Assembly: GCA_004375725.1 (NCBI GenBank)
Contig: SOKS01000148.1
Coordinates: 1 to 5,405 of the forward strand
Reading direction: 5' to 3'
Source of the DNA: Dehalococcoidia bacterium
GTDB taxonomy: Bacteria; Chloroflexota; Dehalococcoidia; Dehalococcoidales; RBG-16-60-22
Length of the DNA: 5,405 nucleotides
In this document: positions 1 to 5,360 of the stretch, piece by piece
Layout of the letters: every line of letters starts with the position of its first letter
How positions within the stretch are numbered: the first letter of the stretch is position 1
Position numbers and translations under genes: made by a program
Notes under the pieces: model-generated
The model's database searches: none
What the model was told of the DNA's origin: nothing
Seen by the model: the letters and a program-made list of their open reading frames with translations, nothing else

Positions 1-130
1 TGTCGGTAAAACGCCGCAGCTTACCATACAGATATACCTCAATCATGATTCCACCCAGAGCATCCTGATTTAACCAAGTCATGCTCCATTTTACAGGCTT
101 TATTATTAATGGGTATATGATTTCGGCCAT
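1..130 (-). CDS. Partial 5' end of a MoaD/ThiS-like small protein (putative)
   Basis: The minus strand is open from an ATG at 130-128 to the window edge, giving 43 codons with the 3' end missing. An AAAGGTGA ribosome binding site lies about 4 bases upstream of that ATG. Residues 29-41 read MIEVYLYGKLRRF, which resembles the first beta strand and turn of MoaD/ThiS-type ubiquitin-fold sulfur carriers (typically I-x-V-x-L-Y/F-G-x-L-R). The start is uncertain. The internal ATG at 46-44 (residue 29) is where such proteins usually begin, so the 28 residues before it are either an unusual extension or untranslated. The C-terminal Gly-Gly that would settle the family lies outside the window. The gene is divergent from the transporter block, and its codons (ATA, TTA, ATT) are more AT-rich than those of its neighbours. 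The coding call is moderate; the family call is weak. Confidence 0.5.
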   Translation of the reverse strand, partial: MAEIIYPLIIKPVKWSMTWLNQDALGGIMIEVYLYGKLRRFTD

Positions 131-173
131 AAATCACCTTTCAATAATATATTTTCAATTACTGAAGTATTGC

Positions 174-228
174 TTGACAATCTGTGGTAAAATAATTTAG
201 CAATTTAAGATTAGGCTCTAGTTATAAT
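174..228 (+). promoter_or_regulatory. Candidate promoter elements upstream of the TRAP binding protein
   Basis: The AT-rich region between the divergent genes contains a perfect TTGACA at 174-179 and a perfect TATAAT at 223-228. They are 43 bases apart, so they do not form one sigma-70 promoter. Each would need a weaker partner: a TAAAAT/TAATTT-like stretch follows TTGACA at non-standard spacing, and no good -35 lies 16-18 bases before TATAAT. If TATAAT at 223 is used, transcription would start near 235 and leave a leader of about 75 bases before the ATG at 311. This is a position-based guess only. Confidence 0.3.
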
Positions 229-286
229 TAATAAAAGCAGACAAAAGGGGGTGATTGCTTTTAGCAGACAGGTCTTAAATAAAAGC
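228..286. repeat. Short direct and inverted repeats in the leader of the binding-protein gene
   Basis: TTAATAAAAGC (228-238) recurs as TTAAATAAAAGC (275-286), and AGCAGACA at 236-243 recurs at 263-270. A GCTTTT at 257-262 is complementary to the AAAAGC on either side (233-238 and 281-286), so two mutually exclusive weak hairpins are possible. This could be an operator or a leader structure, but the sequence is AT-rich and chance is a real alternative. Confidence 0.25.
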
Positions 287-296
287 TTCATTCTAC

Positions 297-305
297 AAAA
301 GGAGG
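297..305 (+). promoter_or_regulatory. Ribosome binding site fixing the binding-protein start
   Basis: AAAAGGAGG is followed by five A residues and then the ATG at 311. It is near-perfect and correctly spaced, so it selects 311 over the in-frame GTG at 251. That GTG would add 20 polar residues in front of a normal lipoprotein signal peptide. Confidence 0.85.
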
Positions 306-310
306 AAAAA

Positions 311-1498
311 ATGAGAAGGAAAGTAATTTCATTGGCTATCGCTTTAATCATGTTGGTCGGCCTGTTGGCGGCCGGTTGTGCTGCTCCAGCACCAGCTCCA
401 GCACCAGCACCAGCTCCGGCACCAGCACCAGCACCAGCGCCAGCACCAGCGCCAGTTCCAGCACCGGCGCCAGCGCCAGCGCCATCTCCAGCACCAGCCC
501 CGGCCCCGGCGCAACCAACCGAGGAGGTTTACTGGCGGTTAGCCTCATATCTGCCGGAGACAAATCCCTGGGGTGAATCAGCAATACGCATGACGAAGGC
601 CGTTGAAGCCATGAGCGGCGGGAATTTTGTCATTGAATTCTTCCCGGGCGGCGCCGTGGCGCCAGCGACCAAGGAATTTGACGCTCTGGACCGTGGTATC
701 GTTGAGATGGCACAAACCGGCATGCACTATAACATGGACAAGTTCTCCACTGGCGGTCTGTTTAACATCATCTGTGGCGGCCCGACGCCTATGGCATATA
801 TCACCTGGTACCTTGAGGGAGGCGGTCAGGACCTAATCCAGGAGTTGTTCACGGATTACAATGTAATGGGGCTCTCCGTATTGACCATAGGGCGCGCGGA
901 AATGTTCGGCTACAGCAACACACCGCTGGAAACAATGGCCGACTTCAAGGGCCTGAAGTTCCGCACCGCCGGTGACTGGGGAGAGGTCCTCACCGAGTAC
1001 TTCGGTGCCTCCGTAATCTTCCTCCCCGGTGGTGAAATCTATGAGGCCATGCAAAGGGGAGTGATTGACGCCTTTGAATTCAGCTCGCCGTCAGTAAATG
1101 TCCCCTTTGGCTTCAATGAAATCGCCAAATATGCCGTGTTCCCGGGCATCCATGCACCGGGCGTACTCATGCCCGCCCTCGTCAACAAGGATGCCTTTAA
1201 CAAACTCCCCGATGGCTTTAAAGTTATACTTGAACATGCCATCCTAGCCGAGTGCCTCAGAAACCATCTGGTTGAATCGGACCAGGATGCCTGGGGTGTG
1301 GAACAGCATAGAAAGATGGGCATGGAAATTATATCCCTGTCTGAGGATGTCCAGAAGGAGATAGAAGCAGCGGCTGCGGATTTCTATGGCAAGCGGTCAG
1401 CGGAAGATGAATTCTTTGGCAAGGTCTATAACTCAGTAAATGCGTACAAGACAGCTCTGGGTGAGACAAACACGCTCCAATTCCCGTACTACAGATAG
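311..1498 (+). CDS. dctP: TRAP transporter solute-binding lipoprotein (DctP/TakP-like)
   Basis: This extracytoplasmic binding protein captures an organic acid and delivers it to the DctQM permease encoded next. The 395-residue product starts with MRRK, a hydrophobic core, and a lipobox A20-A21-G22-C23 preceded by two leucines, so it should be lipidated at Cys23 and anchored outside the membrane. Residues 25-67 are an Ala-Pro linker. The fold follows from about residue 73 (VYWRLAS). G-L-K-F-R218-T-A-G carries the arginine that in this family usually binds the substrate carboxylate. The block L-P-G-G-E-I-Y, R-G-V-I-D-A, E256-F257 and the later F-P-G-I-H motif match the mannitol/chloroaromatic (TakP/FcbT1) branch better than the C4-dicarboxylate or sialate branches. 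Where I recall Glu-Trp in TakP relatives, this protein has Glu-Phe. The lipid anchor and linker are unusual, because most studied TRAP binding proteins are free in the periplasm. Substrate is unknown; 2-oxoacids or aromatic and hydroxy acids are the likeliest classes. Confidence 0.93.
   Translation: MRRKVISLAIALIMLVGLLAAGCAAPAPAPAPAPAPAPAPAPAPAPAPVPAPAPAPAPSPAPAPAPAQPTEEVYWRLASYLPETNPWGESAIRMTKAVEAMSGGNFVIEFFPGGAVAPATKEFDALDRGIVEMAQTGMHYNMDKFSTGGLFNIICGGPTPMAYITWYLEGGGQDLIQELFTDYNVMGLSVLTIGRAEMFGYSNTPLETMADFKGLKFRTAGDWGEVLTEYFGASVIFLPGGEIYEAMQRGVIDAFEFSSPSVNVPFGFNEIAKYAVFPGIHAPGVLMPALVNKDAFNKLPDGFKVILEHAILAECLRNHLVESDQDAWGVEQHRKMGMEIISLSEDVQKEIEAAAADFYGKRSAEDEFFGKVYNSVNAYKTALGETNTLQFPYYR
383..508 (+). 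repeat. Hexanucleotide tandem repeat encoding the Ala-Pro linker
   Basis: Twenty-one consecutive six-base units of the form GCN-CCN encode alternating Ala-Pro, with only two changes: Val49 (GTT at 455) and Ser59 (TCT at 485). Third positions vary (GCA, GCT, GCG, GCC), so the array is degenerate and not a fresh slippage product, although its length could still vary between strains. It forms a proline-rich, extended spacer between the lipid-anchored cysteine and the binding domain. Confidence 0.9.
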
Positions 1499-1508
1499 AC
1501 ATCCGGTT

Positions 1509-1544
1509 GGCCCCCGCTCCGGGACCGTTTTCGGGGCGGGGGTC
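1509..1544 (+). other. Strong GC-rich stem-loop between binding-protein and permease genes
   Basis: Arms 1509-1521 and 1532-1544 pair over 13 base pairs, 11 Watson-Crick and 2 G-U, around a 10-base loop. It begins ten bases after the stop codon of the binding-protein gene. No T-run follows it (next bases ATACCCTG), so it is not a classic intrinsic terminator. In the RNA it would be well placed to block 3' exonucleases and stabilise the upstream message, as hairpins do between binding-protein and permease genes in some ABC transporter operons. That role is inferred. Confidence 0.65.
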
Positions 1545-1612
1545 ATACCCTGAAAAACAGTTGCAAAATGCAAAATTATCCTGACGTGCAGTTTATGGGC
1601 AAAATTGGACCA

Positions 1613-1643
1613 GGCCATGCCTTGCATAGGATGGCCCTTTTTT
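1613..1643 (+). terminator. Probable intrinsic terminator or attenuator ahead of the permease genes
   Basis: GGCCAT (1613-1618) pairs with ATGGCC (1631-1636). Inside, CCT (1620-1622) pairs with AGG (1628-1630) around a five-base loop, with G1619 bulged. One C and then six T residues (1638-1643) follow, the standard layout of a Rho-independent terminator. It lies 29 bases before the small-permease start, so it probably ends part of the transcripts that begin upstream of the binding-protein gene and lowers permease expression relative to the binding protein. Confidence 0.6.
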
Positions 1644-1650
1644 GTATTAT
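1622..1650 (+). promoter_or_regulatory. Weak candidate promoter for the permease genes
   Basis: TTGCAT (1622-1627) and TATTAT (1645-1650) are exactly 17 bases apart. The -10 matches five of six consensus bases; the -35 matches only its first three. The -35 falls in the loop region of the terminator hairpin. If real, it would restart transcription near 1657, just before the ATG at 1672. Chance is likely for a match of this quality. Confidence 0.2.
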
Positions 1651-1671
1651 TAGCCAAAGGTCACGTGAATT

Positions 1672-2181
1672 ATGAGAGCCACGCTGCGAGTTATTGACGC
1701 CACCAGCGAATGGACCGCAAAGGTAGTAAGCTGGCTTACCGTTGTCCTGGTTCTGGTGCTTGTCTTTGACGTTACCGAGAGATACGTTTTTGGTGGCGCC
1801 ACGGTATGGGCATTCGAGACCGCCACTATGCTCGGCGCCACCATCTATGTCATGGGCTGGGCCTATGTAACCCGGATGCGCGACCATATCCGCGTAGATG
1901 TTATTTACGTGCATCTTTCGCCCAGAGTCCGGCTCATTATCGATGTTATCGGTACCTTATTATTTTTGCTTCCGCTGCTCTATGTACTTATAGATACTGG
2001 AATTTATTACATGCTGCGCGCCTGGAAGATTGGCGAGGTACTGGCAGAGACTTTCTGGTACCCGCCGGCCGGACCATTCCGAACCGTGGTGGTGGTCGCA
2101 TTGTTTCTGCTGGCCTTTCAAACCATAGCTCACCTGATTCGCGATTTCTACCAACTGGTCAAGAATAAAGCCTATGATTGA
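1672..2181 (+). CDS. dctQ: TRAP transporter small permease subunit (DctQ)
   Basis: This is the small membrane subunit that pairs with the large permease and helps dock the binding protein. The product has 169 residues, normal for the family. Four hydrophobic segments lie near residues 18-34, 50-66, 88-107 and 138-156. Family signatures are visible: D33-V-T-E-R37-Y after the first segment, V45-W46-A-F-E49 at the start of the second, and H72-I-R-V-D76 in the loop after it. The chosen ATG has an AAAGG sequence 11 bases upstream, a weak and distant ribosome binding site compared with those of the other genes, so translation may be modest. Its last eight bases overlap the next gene, indicating translational coupling. 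It follows the binding-protein gene after a 173-base gap with two hairpins. Subunit identity is clear; substrate cannot be inferred from it. Confidence 0.92.
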   Translation: MRATLRVIDATSEWTAKVVSWLTVVLVLVLVFDVTERYVFGGATVWAFETATMLGATIYVMGWAYVTRMRDHIRVDVIYVHLSPRVRLIIDVIGTLLFLLPLLYVLIDTGIYYMLRAWKIGEVLAETFWYPPAGPFRTVVVVALFLLAFQTIAHLIRDFYQLVKNKAYD

Positions 2182-3511
2182 TATCAGCCAAGAGACGATT
2201 GCTATCATAATGCTGCTGGGCGTACTGCTCGGGGTGATAACCGGGTTCCCGCTGGCCCCGGTTATTGCTGGCATCGCCTTGGTCGTAGGCTACCTGACCT
2301 GGGGCGGACCGCAGGTAACCGACCTGTTCTACTCGCGCATGTGGGGCCTGATACGAAACTATGTCATTCTGGCGGCTCCCCTGTTTATTTTCATGGGTAT
2401 CATGCTGGAACGTTCGGGAATCGCCGAACGTTTGTATGAGGCATTATACCTCTGGCTGGGCGGTTTCAGGGGCGGCCTGGCGGTAACCACCGTGTTAATC
2501 GGCACCATCCTGGCTGCCTGCGTGGGCATAATCGGTGCCTCGGTTACCATGCTGGCCCTTATTGCCCTTCCCGCCATGATGAAGCGAGGCTACAACAAAG
2601 CCCTGGCCGCTGGTTCGGTGTGTGCTGGCGGCACCCTGGGTATACTTATTCCTCCCAGTATTATGCTGGTTCTTTACGGGCCAATGGCGGAAATTTCGGT
2701 GGGCAAGCTGTTCATGGCCGCATTTATCCCCGGCCTGGTCCTCTCCGGTTTATACTGCACCTACATCGCCATTTACTGTCTATTCCAGCCACATAAAGCG
2801 CCGGCAGTGCCTGTTGAAGAAAGAAGGGTCTCCTTTCTCAAGAAAACGCGCCTGCTGTTTACCTCTCTGGTGCCGCCGGTAATCCTTGTCCTGTCGGTAC
2901 TGGGCAGCATCTTCTTCGGGGTAGCACCACCCACGGAAGCTGCCGCGGTGGGTGCTTTTGCCGCCATGCTGCTGGCTCTTGCTTACGGCAGGCTTACTTT
3001 TAGAGCTCTCAGGGAGACGGCCTTCGAGACACTGAAAATCACCAGCAAGGTAATCTTCGTCGCGGTATGCGCCTTCATGTTCGTTGGTGTTTTCCTGGGC
3101 CTGGGCGGCGGCAATGTAGTCGAGGACATCATTCTGAGTGCCCCCGGCGGGCGCTGGGGTGCCTTTGCTCTTATCATGTTTGTCGTCTTCATCCTGGGTA
3201 TGTTTATCGACTGGCTGGGCATCATCTTCATCATGATTCCCATCATTACCCCCATCGGTCCGGTTCTGGGTTTTGACACGCTCTGGCTTGCCATGATGAT
3301 TTGCGTTAACCTTCAGATGTCCTTCCTGACGCCTCCTTTCGCTTACGCCATCTTCTTCCTCCGTGGTGCAGCACCCCCTGAACTGGGGGTCACCACGGCT
3401 GATATCATCCGCGGCGTCATACCTTATGTTTTCCTCATTATGATTGGCCTTGGCCTGTGCATAGTTTTTCCTCAACTAATCCTCTGGCTGCCTTCACAGA
3501 TGATTAGATAG
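2174..3511 (+). CDS. dctM: TRAP transporter large permease subunit (DctM)
   Basis: This is the main transport subunit, which moves the substrate through the membrane with an ion gradient, usually Na+ in this family. The product has 445 residues and about a dozen hydrophobic segments. Two related halves are joined by a charged cytoplasmic-type loop near residues 205-228. Conserved features are G153-T-L-G-I-L-I-P-P-S162 (first re-entrant region), G249-V-A-P-P-T-E255-A-A-A, F344-I-D346-W-L-G and Q381-M-S-F-L-T-P-P388-F (second re-entrant region). These fit the large permease of the mannitol/chloroaromatic branch and agree with the binding protein's subfamily. The start ATG overlaps the small-permease stop by eight bases, with no strong ribosome binding site of its own, so coupling to upstream translation is likely. 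A 48-base gap without a hairpin follows, consistent with read-through into the enzyme genes. Confidence 0.95.
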   Translation: MIDISQETIAIIMLLGVLLGVITGFPLAPVIAGIALVVGYLTWGGPQVTDLFYSRMWGLIRNYVILAAPLFIFMGIMLERSGIAERLYEALYLWLGGFRGGLAVTTVLIGTILAACVGIIGASVTMLALIALPAMMKRGYNKALAAGSVCAGGTLGILIPPSIMLVLYGPMAEISVGKLFMAAFIPGLVLSGLYCTYIAIYCLFQPHKAPAVPVEERRVSFLKKTRLLFTSLVPPVILVLSVLGSIFFGVAPPTEAAAVGAFAAMLLALAYGRLTFRALRETAFETLKITSKVIFVAVCAFMFVGVFLGLGGGNVVEDIILSAPGGRWGAFALIMFVVFILGMFIDWLGIIFIMIPIITPIGPVLGFDTLWLAMMICVNLQMSFLTPPFAYAIFFLRGAAPPELGVTTADIIRGVIPYVFLIMIGLGLCIVFPQLILWLPSQMIR

Positions 3512-3559
3512 CCCCGGCCAACACCGTTATTTAAAATTTCTGGAAAAGGAGTTGCCACG

Positions 3560-4228
3560 ATGGTCGACTTTGCCAGCGATACCGAGATGTTTGATACCAT
3601 GCGCGACAAGCTCTACGCGTCGGTTATTTCCGATGTTGTAGACAGCCTTGGCGCACGAAATCAGGGGATGCGACCTGACGTCCGCCCGATTTATGAAGGC
3701 GCGACGGTAGTGGGCCGTGCCTATCCCGTGCTTATGGCAGATGTCTACAAGTTTATTGACGACCCCTATGGGCCGGAGATTGACGCCGTCGACTCTTTAA
3801 AGCCCAACGACGTGATGGTGGTCTGCACACAGCGCTCCACCCGCACCTGTTTCTGGGGAGAACTGCTTGCCACCGCCGCCCGCGCCCGGGGCTCCCGCGG
3901 CATCGTCGTTGACGGCACCGTCAGAGACGTTGCCCAGATCACCAAAATGAAATTCCCCACCTTTGCCACCGGAATATACATGGTTGATTCGGCAGGCAGG
4001 AGCATCGTCATCGACCATAACTGTCCGGTGGACTGTGGTGGAGTGCTGGTCAACCCCGGCGATATCGTATTCGGCGACATCGACGGCGTGGTGGTCATCC
4101 CCAAAGAGCTGGAAAAAGAGGTTATACCGCTGGCGCTGGAGAAGGTGAGTAAGGAGGACCAGCTGCGTGACGAGCTGCTCAAGGGGACCCTGCTGCGCGA
4201 CGCGTATAACAAGTACGGTGTTCTGTAA
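3560..4228 (+). CDS. RraA-like / HMG-CHA aldolase-family protein
   Basis: The 222-residue product belongs to the RraA-like fold, often labelled dimethylmenaquinone methyltransferase (MenG) by old transfer of names. Recognisable blocks are S-D-V-V-D-S-L-G near residue 25, W99-G100-E101-L-L-A-T-A-A, D118-G-T-V-R122-D123, S144-A-G-R147, and P166-G-D-I-V-F-G-D-I-D-G with V-V-V-I-P ending at 181. In the class II 4-hydroxy-4-methyl-2-oxoglutarate/4-carboxy-4-hydroxy-2-oxoadipate aldolases, the R-D pair binds the pyruvyl part and the divalent metal; both residues are present. Length also matches those aldolases (about 220-230) better than the RNase E inhibitor RraA (about 160). AAAAGGAG at 3544-3551 is well spaced from the ATG. 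Expected role: cytosolic metal-dependent cleavage of a 4-hydroxy-2-oxoacid to pyruvate, or oxaloacetate-type decarboxylation. The neighbours suggest action on something derived from the imported compound. Fold is sure, reaction likely, substrate unknown. Confidence 0.85.
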   Translation: MVDFASDTEMFDTMRDKLYASVISDVVDSLGARNQGMRPDVRPIYEGATVVGRAYPVLMADVYKFIDDPYGPEIDAVDSLKPNDVMVVCTQRSTRTCFWGELLATAARARGSRGIVVDGTVRDVAQITKMKFPTFATGIYMVDSAGRSIVIDHNCPVDCGGVLVNPGDIVFGDIDGVVVIPKELEKEVIPLALEKVSKEDQLRDELLKGTLLRDAYNKYGVL

Positions 4229-4279
4229 ACATCCACATCAGTAACAGCGAGCGCAATATCTCCGGAAGGAGCGAATGCT

Positions 4280-5344
4280 ATGGCCATATCAAAGATAGCG
4301 GGGAAAGTGCAGACCGTGCTGGGCGTGATTGAGGGCCAAGACGTGGGCGTTACCCTGCCCCACGAGCATCTTTTTATTGACGGCAAATGTATTTTCACGG
4401 AACCGGAGGCTGCCAGTGACCGGGCTCTGGCTTATGCGCCGGTGGACTGGCATAACCTCAGCTGGCTCCGCTACCATCCTTACGAGAACCTGGATAACAT
4501 GCGCCTGCTGGACGAGCAGGAAGCCATCGATGAGGCCATGATTTTTAAAAAAGCCGGCGGCCGGACAATCGTTGATGTCACCATTATCGGTATCGGCCGC
4601 GATCCGAGAGCCCTCGCCCGCATCTCCCGGATAACCGGTCTCAATGTAGTCATGGGGTCGGGATACTACACCGCGCCAAGTCTGGGCCCGGAGATGGCAA
4701 CTAAAACCGAAGAGGATATTGCCGAAGAGATAATCAGAGATGTTACCGTGGGCGTTGGCAATACTGGAATCCGTTCCGGACTCATCGGTGAGATTGGCTG
4801 CTCCTGGCCCCTGCATGATAATGAACGCAAAGTCCTGCGGGCAGCGGCCGCGGCCCAGCAGAAAACCGGCGCCTGCCTGAGCGTGCACCCGGGGCGAAAC
4901 CGAAAGGCACCATTTGAGGTGATTGATATCCTTGAGCAGTCAGGCGCTGACCTCAGCCGGGTCATCATCTGTCACATTGACGCCCGTGTCCGCGACCATG
5001 AGGGACGCACGCAGCTGCTACAAAAAGGCTGTGTACTGGAATATGACCTGTGGGGATGGGAGGGACATTTCCCCACCTACTGGACGGCTGATGACTACAT
5101 GGACCTGCCCAACGACACGCAGCGCACCTATGAAATCCGCCAGCACATCGAAGAGGGTTACGTGAACCAGATTGTCATGTCGCATGACATCTGCGTCAAG
5201 ACCAGGCGGGTGCGTTACGGGGGGTGGGGTTACGCTCATATATTGAATTACGTGGTCCCGATGATGCGCCAGAGAGGTATTAACCAGGAGCAGATTGATA
5301 CCATCATCATTGGAAACCCGAGAAGGCTCCTGACCTTTGTCTAA
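4280..5344 (+). CDS. Phosphotriesterase-family metal-dependent hydrolase (probable lactonase)
   Basis: The 354-residue product is a TIM-barrel amidohydrolase of the phosphotriesterase (PTE) family. The metal ligands can all be placed: H28-x-H30 in T-L-P-H-E-H, E171 in I-G-E-I-G, H203 in S-V-H-P-G, H232 in I-C-H-I-D and D303 in S-H-D. The bridging position is glutamate, as in the PTE homology protein group, and not the carbamylated lysine of classic PTE and PTE-like lactonases. The C-terminus N-P-R-R-L-L-T-F is typical, and length is normal. AAGGAG at 4266-4271 lies eight bases before the ATG; a second ATG at 4275 is out of frame. Natural substrates in this family are mostly lactones, esters or amides, with phosphotriester activity a side reaction of some members. 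Placement after a TRAP transporter and an aldolase-family gene favours an organic-acid lactone. It is the last gene of the run, with a 51-base gap before it and no hairpin there. Confidence 0.9.
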   Translation: MAISKIAGKVQTVLGVIEGQDVGVTLPHEHLFIDGKCIFTEPEAASDRALAYAPVDWHNLSWLRYHPYENLDNMRLLDEQEAIDEAMIFKKAGGRTIVDVTIIGIGRDPRALARISRITGLNVVMGSGYYTAPSLGPEMATKTEEDIAEEIIRDVTVGVGNTGIRSGLIGEIGCSWPLHDNERKVLRAAAAAQQKTGACLSVHPGRNRKAPFEVIDILEQSGADLSRVIICHIDARVRDHEGRTQLLQKGCVLEYDLWGWEGHFPTYWTADDYMDLPNDTQRTYEIRQHIEEGYVNQIVMSHDICVKTRRVRYGGWGYAHILNYVVPMMRQRGINQEQIDTIIIGNPRRLLTFV

Positions 5345-5360
5345 ATATTAATCTCCAGTC

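Noticed and set aside
174..202. TTGACA with a -10 at 17-base spacing
   Set aside because: The hexamer at that spacing is TTAGCA (197-202), a poor -10, so the pair is not called as a complete promoter.
251..310. In-frame GTG at 251 as start of the binding-protein gene, adding 20 residues
   Set aside because: The ATG at 311 has a near-perfect AAAAGGAGG site and begins directly with a canonical lipoprotein signal peptide. The extension would push a polar segment in front of it.
348..584. Open frames on the minus strand and in +frame 376-576 across the Ala-Pro repeat
   Set aside because: The hexamer repeat keeps every frame open and yields Leu/Val or Ser/Thr runs. These are shadows of the linker.
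2780..3475. 231-codon minus-strand open frame opposite the large permease
   Set aside because: It is antisense to a clear DctM gene. Its very polar, low-complexity product is what the complement of hydrophobic codons gives, and no family motif was seen.
3560..4228. Annotation as demethylmenaquinone methyltransferase (MenG)
   Set aside because: The RraA-like fold has no methyltransferase motifs. The name is a known historical mis-transfer, and the R-D pair and length point to the aldolase group.
3766..4398. 210-codon minus-strand open frame spanning the aldolase-family and hydrolase genes
   Set aside because: It lies opposite two well-supported genes, has a Ser/Thr-rich composition typical of antisense reading, and shows no recognisable motif.
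4289..4888. 199-codon minus-strand open frame opposite the hydrolase
   Set aside because: It overlaps the part of the PTE-family gene that holds H28/H30 and E171 and has no motif of its own.
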